Assembly: GCF_905171765.1 (NCBI RefSeq)
Contig: NC_053392.1
Location: forward strand, 408,374,565 to 408,438,564
Direction: 5' to 3'
Source of the DNA: Bufo bufo
Lineage: Eukaryota > Chordata > Amphibia > Anura > Bufonidae
DNA length: 64,000 nt
Part shown: positions 34,591-45,375 of the stretch, piece by piece
Layout of the letters: the number at the start of each line of letters is the position of its first letter
Position numbering within the stretch: position 1 is the stretch's first letter
Notes under the pieces: model-generated
What the model was told of the DNA's origin: nothing
Database searches by the model: none
The model's input: only the letters and a program-made list of their open reading frames with translations
Translations under genes and position numbers: made by a program

Positions 34591-35140
34591 TAGAGATGAG
34601 CGAATTTCTTAAAAGTTATATTCGGCTGACCCGCCGAATTTCCCCCAAAAATTTGCTACGTAACAAATTACTTCGTCATGAAGCGCATATTTTTGTGAGT
34701 ACCGGGTGCAGATAGCGCCGCCCCCTCAGATGCGCATTCATACATGATTGCGGCATCTAAGTGTAAAATGAAAAAAAAATAATAATAAATTAAACTTACC
34801 TCCTCCATTTGCTCATGACGGACCGGCTGCAGACATCTTGCTTGAAGATCTCGGCTGAAATCCTGTACGATGCGAGATTACGTCATCACGCCGGCTGGCA
34901 TGATGATGTAATCTCGCGCACCACTGGATTTTGGCCGAGATCTTCAAGCAAGATGGAGGCTGGCGGCCCGTCGCGAACAAATGGAGGAGGTAAGTTTGAA
35001 GTTTTTTGTTTTTTATATTATTTCAGGTTAAATCAATTCACTGACACGAAGCACAAGGAAATTCGGCTTCTAGGCGAATCAAATTTATCCTGAAATTCGG
35101 ATCGAATTCCACTTAGTGGGATTCGATTCGCTCATCTCTA
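34591..35140. mobile_element. hAT MITE
   Basis: TAGAGATGAGCGAAT and its complement (ATTCGCTCATCTCTA, ending 35140) form the ends; flanks GTGTATAC and GTGCATAA are an 8-bp duplication with two mismatches. Internal CTTGAAGATCTCGGC / GCCGAGATCTTCAAG make an inner dyad. The end sequence is close to that of the hAT element at 15437-24169, which could be a relative of its transposase source. Confidence 0.82.
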
Positions 35141-35545
35141 GTGCATAACTTGCTCTTATCTGTTTCTAGACTTTTCACTTAGGATTATGGTCTGGTGATT
35201 CCCTCCAACAAAGTCAATGTCCTTTCTGGGGTGTTTACAGGAAGACAAATACAGTCAAAGCTCTAAAAATACCCCCTTTTTGCAATGATCTACAACCGGG
35301 GTCCTCAAACTTTTTAAACAGGGGGCCAGTTCACTTTCCCTCAGACTGTTGGAGGGCTGGACTATAGTTAAAAAAAAAAACTATGAACAAATTCCTATGC
35401 ACACTGCACATATGTTATTTTGAAGTGAAAAAACAAAAAACGGGAACAAATACAATATTTAAAATGAAGAAATGAAGTCAATTTTTCTTTTTCTTGACAT
35501 CATTGTTTCCTAGGGATTCCAAATTGCTATTAGTAAAATACCAAT

Positions 35546-35553
35546 ATATATAT

Positions 35554-35606
<53 letters not shown>
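35546..35606. repeat. (AT)n microsatellite, left part
   Basis: Alternating AT runs up to the LTR start at 35607 and resumes at 39958-40012 after the LTR element. The target duplication is therefore hidden inside the repeat. Confidence 0.9.
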
Positions 35607-35609
<3 letters not shown>

Positions 35610-36147
35610 GGTAATGTGAACATTGAGGTGTTGTTTCCCCAGGTTCCAGTCCGGGACTTAGGGCATGCTCATGTCCAGGGATCCTATTTAATCCTGCTAC
35701 TGGATCTTGGGTGTGTCTCACTCTGAAGAGTCTGTGTGCAGCAGAGGCCTGGGAAGGCTCTGTACAAGTGGGCTCAGCTGGGCAAGGCTGAGGGGCCACG
35801 GGGCTAGGTGTTAGCCTGAACTTTGGGGGACTCTGCGAGGCCAGAGTCAGGAGGACTTCTGGGCCACAATCCCCCAAAAGGTACTGGACTTTGTTACAGC
35901 CTGGAAGTGCTGGATTGTTAGGCTGGGAAAAGCCGCATGTTCTTCCCGTGTGTGAACGGGGCTTTCAGTGAGGTAGGGAGTCCTCATGTTTAGTTAGAGC
36001 CCAGCCGGGCAGGTGTTTTATTTGTTATTTGTATTGTTTGTTTTGGTTTTGCTGAGGTGCCAAATAAAAGCAATGTTTGGCCCCTAACCCTGTGGTCGAT
36101 GAAGATCATTGTGAGAATGACCCCCAAATAAGAGGCGATCCCTTACA
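35607..36147 (+). repeat. 5' LTR of myosin-carrying element
   Basis: Starts TGTGGTAATGTG, contains TATTTAATCC near 35686 and AATAAA near 36064, ends CCCTTACA. The counterpart at 39447-39957 lacks about 27 bp present here near 35991-36020. Confidence 0.9.
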
Positions 36148-36149
36148 AT

Positions 36150-36166
36150 TGGTGTCGGATGCGGGC
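36150..36166 (+). promoter_or_regulatory. Primer-binding site (tRNA-type)
   Basis: TGGTGTCGGATGCGGGC lies two bases after the 5' LTR. It begins TGG as expected for pairing with a tRNA CCA end and loosely resembles a tRNA-Leu site; the tRNA is not certain. Confidence 0.6.
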
Positions 36167-36412
36167 AAGTTGTCCATGAGGGAAGGGCAACGGTCGGTTG
36201 CTAGGGGCAACGCTGAGACAGCAGGTGCTGCTAAAAGCAGTTTTTTGCCGTGTGTGGAGTTAAAGGGCCGGAAGCTTTTTTTTGTCCAGTGGAGCAGGTG
36301 CTGCTCATAAGAGTGTGGACTATTTTGCTGTGGTGCAAGTAAAACTGCAGTAAATTAAAGGGCCAGTAGCCCAGCAAAAGTGGACTTGTGGCTGAAAGTT
36401 TTTCCTGCTACC

Positions 36413-36700
36413 ATGGGTCTCGGGGAAGAGTACGTCTGGCAGTGCTGGCGCATACAGCAGGCAGAAGAAATGGCCATAGCAATTGGCTACACTAAAAATG
36501 AATTGGCAAAATTTGATGCAGAGCGAGAGGCTTGGGAGGCACAGTTGCAGCTGGCCTTGAGAAATGGGTTTTCAACACTGTATGGACCCTGTACAAAGTG
36601 CCAAGAGGTTGGTGGTGTGCCGGGACTATCGGTGGAAAAGCAAAGATATGCTGTTGCAAGGGCAACCGTTGGGAAGATAAAGAGGGGGAGAGCGGTTTAG
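36413..36700 (+). CDS. Short Gag-like or unknown ORF
   Basis: A 95-codon frame with a good initiation context (CTACCATGG), the first sizeable frame after the primer site. The protein is helical and charged (AEEMAIAIGYTKNELAKF, then EREAWEAQLQLALRNG) and has one CxxC (GPCTKCQEVG). I do not recognise a family. Position suggests a remnant of a leader or gag. It ends at a stop before the next frame. Confidence 0.4.
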   Translation: MGLGEEYVWQCWRIQQAEEMAIAIGYTKNELAKFDAEREAWEAQLQLALRNGFSTLYGPCTKCQEVGGVPGLSVEKQRYAVARATVGKIKRGRAV

Positions 36701-37097
36701 CTCTCAGGAGGTTGAATGTTCCCTACCAGTGGAGATAGAGTCCTAGAGAGGATGTGCCGAGGATCTGCGAGGCTGTTGCTAAGGGCAACAAACTACAACA
36801 GCGTGCGGCTGCCCAGCAGTTATGGAGCGGAGCAAGTGGCTCATATTCTGTGGCTGGAGATCCCAAGGACAGGTCTCCCGAGAGTGTGACTCTGGAACGA
36901 GGATGGAATCAAGGCATTTCTCGGAGCAGCCACTGCAGTCAGGAGGCTGCAGGTGATTTTGTAATGGAGGATCCTGGAGTATTCTTGGATTCTGGGACTG
37001 CCGAACCCGTGACATCGCTGGGTAAGATCGCTACTGTTATTAATTATGTGACAGACCCAGTGACAGTGAGCCGGCGGCAGGGGATACCTGCTGGGAC

Positions 37098-39020
37098 GTG
37101 AGTGATAAATCACCGAGGCGAGGAACTGTCTCGGAAGTGTGTGACATTGAGAAAATCGCAGTGTCTGAACAGGCGGGTAAGCCTGTTGTTGCGGTTGTTC
37201 CCTTGCAGGACTTTGTGGGGGAAAAGGTTGTTGTGTTGCCCAAAATGCCCGTGACCAAGGCTAGGCATGGGGTGGAGAAAATTAGAGACCCTATGATGGC
37301 CTGGGTAAGAGGTAGCACAATATGGAAACCTGAGATAAATAAAGTGATAAATATGCTGGACAGACATGCGGTTAATGAGGACTGTCAGGTAGTTCTCACT
37401 GAGTGTGAGGCTATAGTGACAGCTGGGACTGATGGACTTGCTGCCGTAAATTCGCCCGTACATGAGAGAAGGTTGTTCCGTGATTTGTGGGGTAGAAACA
37501 CTTCTGCGGTCGGTCATGTAACTCCCGCAGAACTGGTACCTAGCCCATTGAATGAAGTGGCCATTAGAAACAGTGGAGCTGATAAGGTGCAAAGTGATGG
37601 TACCATGTTTTCCAAAATGCATAATGAAAATGGTGATGTAGTTGAAGTAAAAAATGAAATTGTGAGGTCATGTGAAGTATATGATGATGACATGCCTTTT
37701 CCCTTTCAGGATGTGATCAGGAGGGAAGTGCCCCCTACTGGTAAAAATATTTGTGATACCAAAATCCTGGTTAATGTTGTGAGCCCAGAGGGTGTACCAC
37801 ACGTACCAGAGGTGGATATGCAGTACCCACAGGATTTTTTGGTTGCTGGGGAAGTGTCCAATGTGGGGACTAGCGCATCGGTGCCCCTAGAGGTCAGAAC
37901 TGATAATGATGACACAAGTAATATAAGTGACGCATGTGCCATGGCCGATAGCAACTCAGAGAGAGAGGCTGCCATGTCGAGGTCTTGCCAAATTGACGTA
38001 GTTATGGGTAGCAACCAGACGATAGTTGTACCTGACGTGACTAGAGTTGAGTGGGGAGACACCAGCCTAGTGTCTGAGACCCATATTCAGGCATCGGTAG
38101 ATGACCTGACCTGTCAGTACAGCTGCAATCATGAAGATGATTTCTCTCTCTCCACACGGTCCCTAGATACGATAGAGAAGGGACTAGTTGTAATCATAAA
38201 GACATTGAAGAAGGCTGCAGAAGGGTCAAAAGAAGAGACCCCGGAAAAGATGAGTGAACTGAAGGGTCTACTGCCTGGTGTCCCGGAGAAGAGGAAAGAC
38301 TCCAGAAAGACACAGAAGTCTGTAGTCAACATTGACAACGGGCTTGAAGAGTCCCTGGGTGGAAATCCCACAAAGTGTCTAAAGGAGAAGGGTGGTACTC
38401 CTTCGGCTGATGCGGCAGCAGAACAGAGTAAAGAGCCGCTGGAACAGGAAACCCAAGAGTGGGGCGCTTCCAACAAGCTAGGGCGAAAAAGTAAGAAGGA
38501 ACAGAAGTTTGGCCAGCTCCTGGCTGCAGAGAAATACATATCGGCTCTGTATGCCGAAGAACGTGACCGAGCGGAGGCTGATGCTCGGGAGAAAGAGTCC
38601 AAGGCCCTCTCCTTGGCTAGAGCCCTTGAAGAAGTGCTTGAGGAGCGAAATGAATTAGAGAGGCTGAACAAGCAACTCAGAGCAGAGATGGATGCTCTCA
38701 TGAGCTCAAAAGATGCCATCTATGAGTTGGAGAAGCCTAAGCGTGCTCCTGCACAGCAGGTGGAAGAAAATGAGAAACCAGACGAGGAAGATCCTCTGGA
38801 AGGTGCCAAGAAGTCAGAGCCTGTTAAGAATGGGACTGGAGATGGTGGCGCCATGGTGCTGGCCGAGGCAGAGAAGAAGATAGAAGATGTATCTGCTGAA
38901 CCAGGTGATGGGGTTGATGTGGAAGAAGCAGAAGACTCTGATACTGAAGCCAAACCTGAGGTAACCCCTGTGGGGACTAAAGAAAAAAAAGAGCTATCTG
39001 GTCATAGAATAAAGAAATAA
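37098..39020 (+). CDS. 640-codon ORF with myosin-tail segment
   Basis: Open without lesion for 640 codons; the true start is uncertain, as a different frame (36754-37101) overlaps its beginning. Residues 1-460 are acidic and unfamiliar. Residues ~460-570 (about 38480-38810) read [71 protein letters not shown] and QQVEE in this order. That is the order and near wording of the coiled-coil tail of vertebrate non-muscle/smooth-muscle myosin heavy chain (MYH9/MYH10/MYH11 type), with about four residues missing after SSKD and degeneration toward the end. The remainder is Glu-rich and unfamiliar. The segment is continuous in frame with no intron. Capture from a host mRNA or exon is inference. Confidence 0.8.
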   Translation: MSDKSPRRGTVSEVCDIEKIAVSEQAGKPVVAVVPLQDFVGEKVVVLPKMPVTKARHGVEKIRDPMMAWVRGSTIWKPEINKVINMLDRHAVNEDCQVVLTECEAIVTAGTDGLAAVNSPVHERRLFRDLWGRNTSAVGHVTPAELVPSPLNEVAIRNSGADKVQSDGTMFSKMHNENGDVVEVKNEIVRSCEVYDDDMPFPFQDVIRREVPPTGKNICDTKILVNVVSPEGVPHVPEVDMQYPQDFLVAGEVSNVGTSASVPLEVRTDNDDTSNISDACAMADSNSEREAAMSRSCQIDVVMGSNQTIVVPDVTRVEWGDTSLVSETHIQASVDDLTCQYSCNHEDDFSLSTRSLDTIEKGLVVIIKTLKKAAEGSKEETPEKMSELKGLLPGVPEKRKDSRKTQKSVVNIDNGLEESLGGNPTKCLKEKGGTPSADAAAEQSKEPLEQETQEWGASNKLGRKSKKEQKFGQLLAAEKYISALYAEERDRAEADAREKESKALSLARALEEVLEERNELERLNKQLRAEMDALMSSKDAIYELEKPKRAPAQQVEENEKPDEEDPLEGAKKSEPVKNGTGDGGAMVLAEAEKKIEDVSAEPGDGVDVEEAEDSDTEAKPEVTPVGTKEKKELSGHRIKK

Positions 39021-39038
39021 AGTGAGTGGGAACCCCAG

Positions 39039-39446
39039 GTGACATTAGAGCGGCTGAAGGGTGGTTTAAAACTGACTAGCCGGATCTCCAACAAAAGGAG
39101 GAGGCGGGAGCTCCCCGTGGAAAACGCGGCTGTAAAGGTTGTGGAAGTTAAAGGTTGTCTGCCTAAGAAGAAATCTAGAAAAGAAGAAAGCCAGAAAGCT
39201 AAGTTCTCCAGCGAAGAGGAGACGGAGGAGGCCCTTAGACACTGTAGTCTAGGTAGGAAGGCAGTGTTTATGACAAACCAAGCTCTGATGGCCTGGGTCT
39301 GGCAAAATAAAGGGAAGCATGTGACGCTGGGGGGGAACGTTCAGCCGGAAGATCGCAGTATAATGCGGATGCCCTGTGACGAGCATCCAGTTGGTACATG
39401 TGTTCATACCCACAGGTTTGAACAGAGGGGGGGGGGGGGCGGGATA
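39039..39446 (+). CDS. Basic ORF after the myosin-bearing frame
   Basis: Same frame as 37098-39020, separated by the TAA at 39018-39020. Lys/Arg-rich (NKRRRRELP, KKKSRKEESQKAK), family unknown. It runs into the polypurine tract and 3' LTR, so it may once have been the C-terminal end of the larger protein. Confidence 0.35.
39424..39446 (+). promoter_or_regulatory. Polypurine tract
   Basis: AGAGG followed by an uninterrupted G run and CGGGATA lies directly before the 3' LTR. Confidence 0.75.
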
Positions 39447-39954
39447 TGTGGCAATGTGAACATTGAGGTGTTGTTTCCCCAGGTTCCAGTCCGGGACTTA
39501 GGGCATGCTCATGTCCAGGGATCCTATTTAATCCTGCTACTAGATCTTGGGTGTGTCTCACTCTGAAGAGTCTGTGTGCAGCAGAGGCCTGGGAAGGCTC
39601 TGTACAAGTAGGCTCAGCCGAGCTGGCTGAGGGGCCACGGGGCTAGGTGTTAGCCTGAACTTTGGGGGACCCTGTGAGGCCAGAGTCAAGAGGACTTCTG
39701 GGCCACAATCCCCCAAAAGGTACTGGACTTTTACAGCCTGGAAGTGCTGGATTGTTAGGCTGGGAAAAGCTGCATGTTCTTTCCGTGTGTGAACGGGGCT
39801 TTCAGTGAGGTAGGGAGTCCTCATGTTTAGTGTTTTATTTGTATTGTTTGTTTTGGTTTTGCTGAGGTGCCAAATAAAAGCAATGTTTGGCCCCTAACCC
39901 TGTGGTCGATGAAGATCATTGTGAGAATGACCCCCAAATAAGAGGCGATCCCTT

Positions 39955-39957
<3 letters not shown>
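39447..39957 (+). repeat. 3' LTR of myosin-carrying element
   Basis: Near-copy of the 5' LTR, starting TGTGGCAATGTG, ending CCCTTAAA against the AT repeat. Confidence 0.9.
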
Positions 39958-40013
<56 letters not shown>

Positions 40014-40015
<2 letters not shown>

Positions 40016-40233
40016 TAAAGAAATCGGACTGCACTCCAGTTGAATCTTTAGTGAAAAAAGGATTTATTCACCCATAGGTGGCACAAGCGACATTTCGGCT
40101 CACATATGAGCCTTTCTCAAGGCTTGAGAAAGGCTCATATGTGAGCCGAAACGTCGCTTGTGCCACCTATGGGTGAATAAATCCTTTTTTCACCAAAGAT
40201 TCAACTGGAGTGCAGTCTGATTTCTTTATTCCG
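40014..40233. mobile_element. Long foldback (hairpin) element
   Basis: Arms start AATAAAGAAATCGGACTGCA and end with the counterpart ACTGATTTCTTTATT type sequence. The centre (near 40125) is AGGCTTGAGAAAGGCTC facing its complement, so almost the whole 220 bp folds on itself. No coding content; it lies against the AT repeat. Confidence 0.8.
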
Positions 40234-41102
40234 TATTAGTGGGTAAGCACCAGTTACCATACTCGGGCAGTGCACCCTCTCTACTTATTTTTTTCGGCTT
40301 GGTGGTGCTGCCGGTAATTTTTTCTATATATATATTATTATATACAGCGCTTCAAAAACAATATACCAGCAATAACTTTGCCCACACAGAGACATACAGA
40401 CTGCACTGCCCATCAATGCAGTCTGATCAGTGTCCATCAATGCAGTGGGAGAGCAAAGCAATGGGAGAGCCAGTCAAGCGCGGCCAGGGGAGGGCTGGTA
40501 GCCTTAGGCCTGGGGGGAAAGTCCAGTCAAGTGGCCCATTGAACCATTCACCAGCACAGCCCAATGAGTGCCTGCCATGGCGGCCCAATCAGTGCCCGCC
40601 ACCGCAGCCCAATTAGTGCCCATGGGATGTGGGGGTCATCTGGTGTGTCACGATCTGTCTCACCTCAGCCTTGATTGAACAACCTCTTTGGGAAAGGGGG
40701 GGGGGGTGATGACAATTTCTTCCAAGCTGCCTCTGCACTTGTTGCTCAAAATGACTGTGCTGTGATGCTCTGTCACGTCCAGCCGGCCCCTCCCATATGC
40801 CCTGGCTGCCTCTGAGTCCTGGGCGGTGGGATACGTAGTCCGGCTACGCTGTTCGGTTCCTCCCACCGCCAGGAGCTTGATTGCGGCCGGACTACACTTC
40901 CCATGATCCAGCGTTTCAGCCGGCCAGCCAATCCGCCGCCCCCTCTCCCTCTTCCACCAATGATAGGCTGGCTGCCGGACCCTCCGTCTCTTATGCTGGA
41001 AAAAAAAAGTAATGGACAGGCAGCGGCGGCAAAAACACCCGACGGGCCGGATACATGTCCTCGGTGGGCATGTGGCATGGTTTGAGGACCCCTGATCTAC
41101 AG

Positions 41103-41780
41103 GATAAGTATCCAATTTTTCAGGGTTTGGATGTTGAGAACCCCACCGATGACAAGAACATGATCTCTGAGTCCCTGTAATGAATGGATCAATGGTTGCA
41201 CGTGCATGCTGCCACTCCATTCATCTATATTAGATGGCCAGAAAAAAAGCAGAGCTTTGTACTCAGCTTTTCTTTGGCAGCACCACAGAATTGAATGGAG
41301 TGGCAGTATGCATGTGCATCTCTCACCCCAGGTCCTCTTTAAAGCTACTTCCACCAAAATGCAAATGCAATGAATAAACTGTAATGTCTTATCACAGTGT
41401 AGCTACTAGTTAACTAGGTATTACTGATAACCCATGACTTCCCCCTATGTATCCTTTACTGTTTTACATAATAGATGCTTTGTCAAGCTGAATTTGGAAT
41501 ATTGAATTCATTATATAACATGCGTTTTCTAAGAAGCATTGTCTTGCAGCATTCCGTGATGCAATGGGAACATCCTGTAACTGACAGGAAGAAACTGGTT
41601 AACATTTCCTATAGTTTAACCTGTACATTACATTATTTACATATGGACAAAAAAAGTTAAAAAAAAGATGAAACCGTATTTAGAGCTAATTTTAAGATGC
41701 TTTACAGTTGTAAAAATATGATTGCCAGCTTGTAAAGTGAAGAAAGATCACTAAGACAAAAAGGAATAACAACACAACAG
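41103..41780. other. Unassigned, old repeat remnants
   Basis: The first 240 bp resemble a decayed TTAA-type element ending CAGGTCCTCTTTAAAG near 41344. The rest shows no gene or element boundary. Confidence 0.4.
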
Positions 41781-41783
41781 TAA

Positions 41784-42259
41784 GGCTATTTTCACACTAG
41801 CGTTTTGGCTTTCTGTTTCTGAGATCCGTCATGGGCTCACTCAATCGGTCCAAAACGGATCAGTTTGCATTCTAATGCATTCTGAATGGAAAAGGATCCG
41901 CTCAGAAAGCATCAGTTTGCCTCCGTTCTATCTCCATTCCGCTCTGGAGGCGGACACCAAAACTCTGCTTGCAGCTTTTTGGTGTCCGCATGATGAAACT
42001 GAGCCAAACGGATCCATCCTGGCACACAATATAAGTCAATGGGGACGGATCAGTTTCCTCTGACACAATCTGGCACAATAGAAAACGGATCCGTCTCTCA
42101 ATGACTTTCAATTGAGTTCATGACCGATCCGTCTTGGCTATGTTACAGATAATACAAACGGATCCGTTTATGACGGATGCATGCGGTTGTATTATTGAAA
42201 CGGATCCGTTTTTGCAGATCCATGACGGATCCGCCCAAAACGCGAGTGTGAAAGTAGCC
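41784..42259. mobile_element. Harbinger-like MITE
   Basis: GGCTATTTTCACACTAGCG and (right end) CGCGAGTGTGAAAGTAGCC form the ends; TAA is duplicated at 41781-41783 and 42260-42262. The interior is a mosaic of AACGGATCCGT-like words in both orientations. Same family as 6123-6608 and the fragment ending 61773. Confidence 0.82.
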
Positions 42260-42320
42260 TAAAACATCACTAAACCTTGAAAGGAATGATAAAAGGAAAA
42301 TAGTAGCCCTAACTGTCAGT

Positions 42321-42609
42321 CTACAGAATTATCCGCAAAACATGGATGGCGTCCGTGTGCATTCCGCAATTTGCGGAACGGCACGGACAGCCATTAATAT
42401 AACTGCCTATTCTTGTCCGCAAAACGTGGACAAGAATAGGACAGGTTAAAAAAAAAAATCGGGCCACGGAATGGAGCAACGGATGCGGACAGCACACCAG
42501 AGTGCTGTCCGCATCTTTTGCGGCCCCATTGAAGTGAATGGGTCCGCATACGAGCCGCCAAAACTGTGGCTTGGATGCGGACCAAAACAACGGCCGTGTG
42601 CATGAGGCC
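42321..42609. mobile_element. Harbinger-like MITE (GGCCTCATGCACACG family)
   Basis: The right end GTGTGCATGAGGCC is followed by TAA; the left end is missing or decayed. Interior has GTGCTGTCCGCATC, AATGGGTCCGCAT and CTATTCTTGTCCGC, the hallmark words of this family in the window. Confidence 0.7.
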
Positions 42610-42612
42610 TAA

Positions 42613-43029
42613 TGCAAACACAAATAGCCTTGTAGAAATCCTGCAGAGAATACAGCGGTTAATCTCCTGCTGATCTATCCCTCCTTTGGCTAATGGCTGA
42701 CTGAGGGGACTGGTCTTCATGAAGGAGAAGGTGCCCAGCCTCATGCTGGCATTACTATCAGGGCCAGATTAACCATGGTGCTCCAGGCAAGTGCTCCAGG
42801 CCCCACAATGCAACTGGGGCCCCAAGTCACCAGGTTGATTTACCTGGTTTCTGGGGCCAGACCTATCTAGCGGCATGCTATCATGAACTAGAAATAAAAC
42901 TGGCACAGCTATATATTTTTTTTTACAAATCCCTCTGCTGCCTCCAGCGGGACTGGTCTGGCATCCTTTTTGAGGGGTAGGGGCGCTACGGCTGCACAGA
43001 AGTTAGAGAAAGATGTGAGGACTATTGGG
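42613..43029. other. Unassigned, possible decayed hAT end
   Basis: CAGGGCCAGATTAACCATGG at about 42760 looks like a hAT terminus, but no partner end or 8-bp duplication was found. Confidence 0.3.
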
Positions 43030-43183
43030 ATCAAACTGGTGTAAAGTAGAACTGGCTTAGTTGCCCATAGCAACCAATCAGATCCTCCCTTTCATTTTCC
43101 AAAGGAGCTGACAAAAATGAAAGGTGGAATCTGATTTGTTTGTTATGGGCAACTAAGCCAGTTCTACTTTACACTAGTTTGAT
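43030..43183. mobile_element. Foldback element
   Basis: GTGTAAAGTAGAACTGGCTT and, facing it, AAGCCAGTTCTACTTTACAC begin arms of about 60 bp around a short centre near 43108. No coding content. Confidence 0.75.
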
Positions 43184-43405
43184 AAATGACCCCATATGCC
43201 TCTATCTGCAGTGAGAAGTGAGCGGCAGCACTGATTGGTGGAGCAGCATGTTTGAGCACTGCTGAGGCCATGCTGCTGTTATATGCTGACTTGGTCGTGC
43301 GCATGAGGCCTTAGAGGGATCCAGAGAATAGCCATGATTCACACAGCAGACAAGCTGAGGCAGAGCAGCAGGGGAAGCTGACTCAGTACAGAGCTGCTCA
43401 CCTAA

Positions 43406-43715
43406 GGCAACATGCACACGACTGTTGGGTGTTTTGCGGTCCACAAATTACGGATCTGCAAAACACGGATGGTGTCCAGGTGCGTTTCGCAATTTGCGGA
43501 GCGGCGCAGACAGCCATTAATATAACTGCCTATTCTTGTCCGTAAAATGGAAAAGAATAGGACAGGTTATATTTTTTTGCGGACCACGGAACGGAGCAAC
43601 GGATGCGGCCAGCACACGGAGTGTTGTCTGCATCTTTTGTGGCCCCATTGAAGTGAATGGGTCCGCATCCGAGCCGCAGTATGCGGACCTAAACAATGGT
43701 CGTGTGCATGAGGCC
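43406..43715. mobile_element. Harbinger-like MITE with TAA duplication
   Basis: Ends GGCAACATGCACACGACTG and GGTCGTGTGCATGAGGCC, TAA at 43403-43405 and 43716-43718. 310 bp, family as 42321-42609. Confidence 0.82.
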
Positions 43716-43939
43716 TAAGATGGAGGATACATGGAACTCCTATTTATGTGGCTGCTGTATCTGTGCTCTGCAGATTCAAAGAGGTCTTCAAGAAGATGAA
43801 TGTTCTCACAGGAATACAGAAAAGGACCCTGTGGCCCTCCAGTGTGTACAGCACACCAGGCACAATTTGTCCCAGCAGGCTCTGGCTGAAATCCACTGAC
43901 CTACAAGCATACATAATTCATGTTCTACATGCTTGGAAC

Positions 43940-44188
43940 ACAAACTAACTTACTAACACTCATTTACTGACACACATAACTTACTGACACTTTATTATGA
44001 GACTGGATGACACACTGACTAATGACAGAGACTTTACTGACATATATGCACTTACTAATGCACACACACTTACTGACATATACACTTACTGATGCATACA
44101 CACGATTAATGATATATATACACTTACTGATGCGCACACACACAATTACTGACACATACACTTACTGACACATATACACTGACTGATG

Positions 44189-44233
<45 letters not shown>
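43940..44233. repeat. TTACTGACACAYA minisatellite and (CA)n
   Basis: Imperfect units of about 20 bp containing CTTACTGACACATA are followed by a CA run from about 44193. The same words resume at 47502-47620, so the array was split by the insertions between 44234 and 47501. Confidence 0.8.
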
Positions 44234-45191
44234 GCCTCTTTCACGCTGGCGAGTTTTCCGCGCGGGTGCAATGCGTGAGGTGAACGCATTGCACCCGCAC
44301 TGAATCCGGACCCATTCATTTCTATGGGGCTGTGCACATGAGTGGTGATTTTCACGCATCACTTGTGCATTGCGTGAAAATTGCAGCATGTTCTATATTG
44401 TGTGTTTTTCACGCAACGCAGGCCCCAAAGAAGTGAATGGGGCTGCGTGAAAATCGCAAGCATCCGCAAGCAAGTGCGGATGCGGTGCGATTTTCATGCA
44501 CGGTTGCTAGGAGACGATCGGGATGGAGACCCGATAATTATTATTTTCCCTTATAACATGGTTATAAGGGAAAATAATAGCATTCTTAATACAGAATGCA
44601 TAGTACAATAGGGCTTGAGGGGTTAAAAAAATAAAATAAAAATGTAACTCCCCTTAATCCACTTGCTCGCGCAGCCCGGCCTGTCTTCTTCATCTTTGCT
44701 GTGCACAGGAAAAGGACCTGTGGTGACATCACTACGCTCATCACATGGTCCGTCACATGATCCATCACCATGGTAAAAGATTATGTGATGGACCATGTGA
44801 TGAGCGCAGTGACGTCATCAAAGGTTCTATTCCTCAAAGAAGAAGACAGAAGAGAAGTCGGGCTGCGCGAACAAGTGGATTAAGATGAGTTAAATTTTTA
44901 TTTTATTTTTTTTAACCCCTCCAGCCCTATTGTACTAAGCATTCTGTATTAAGAATGCTATTATTTTCCCTTATAACCATGTTATAAGGGAAAATAATAC
45001 AGTCTACACAACATCTAACCTAAACCTGAACTTCTATGAAGAAGTTCGGGTTTGGGTACCAAACATGCCGATCTTTCTCATGTGCGTGCAAAAATGCATT
45101 ATACAATGTTTTACACTCGTGCGGAAAAATCGTGCATGTTTCTGCAACGCACCTGCATCTTTTCCCGCAACGCCCCCGTGTGAAACCAGCC
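44234..45191. mobile_element. Harbinger-like element with long internal hairpin
   Basis: Ends GCCTCTTTCACGCTGGCG and (right) CGCCCCCGTGTGAAACCAGCC-type sequence, flanked by CAA and TAA. Inside, 44537-45000 forms a long inverted repeat with arms of over 100 bp (TTATTTTCCCTTATAACATG and complement; GATCCATCACCATGG near the centre). No transposase. Confidence 0.7.
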
Positions 45192-45375
45192 TAAGGCTTC
45201 ATGCACACGACCGTTGTTCTGGTCAGCATCCAACCAGGGCCGGTGCAAGGATTTTTGCCGCATAGGCAAGATAAAAATTGCTGCCCCCCCCATCCTTCTT
45301 ATCAGATGATCTGCCCATATCATGTTCCATCCCTTTCTCAGCTTTTAAATTAAAAGAATTGCTATGTTTCCCTTA

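Larger units (their letters stand above)
35607..39957 (+). mobile_element. Non-autonomous LTR retrotransposon with captured myosin sequence
   Basis: LTRs of 541 and 511 bp (starting TGTGG, ending CCCTTACA or CCCTTAAA) enclose 3.3 kb. A tRNA-type primer site follows the 5' LTR and a G-rich polypurine tract precedes the 3' LTR, so it is a bona fide LTR element. No protease, reverse transcriptase or integrase motif is visible; it must have moved using another element's enzymes. Its main frame (37098-39020) includes a myosin heavy chain tail segment. About a dozen substitutions plus indels separate the LTRs, roughly 2-3% divergence. Confidence 0.88.
35296..41094. mobile_element. Charlie-like hAT element, interrupted
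   Basis: Left end CCGGGGTCCTCAAACTTTTT and right end GAGGACCCCTG are inverted repeats, flanked by ATCTACAA (35288-35295) and ATCTACAG (41095-41102). After removing the LTR element (35607-39957), its AT-run flanks and the foldback at 40014-40233, about 1.2 kb remains and no transposase is seen, so it was non-autonomous. The terminal sequence resembles hAT-Charlie elements found in several tetrapods; exact family needs a search. Confidence 0.75.

Noticed and set aside
38480..38810. Exon of a real host myosin gene
   Set aside because: It lies between LTRs in one long frame with unrelated sequence on both sides and no myosin exons nearby.
42760..43029. hAT element starting CAGGGCCAGATTAACC
   Set aside because: Only one plausible end; no partner or 8-bp duplication.
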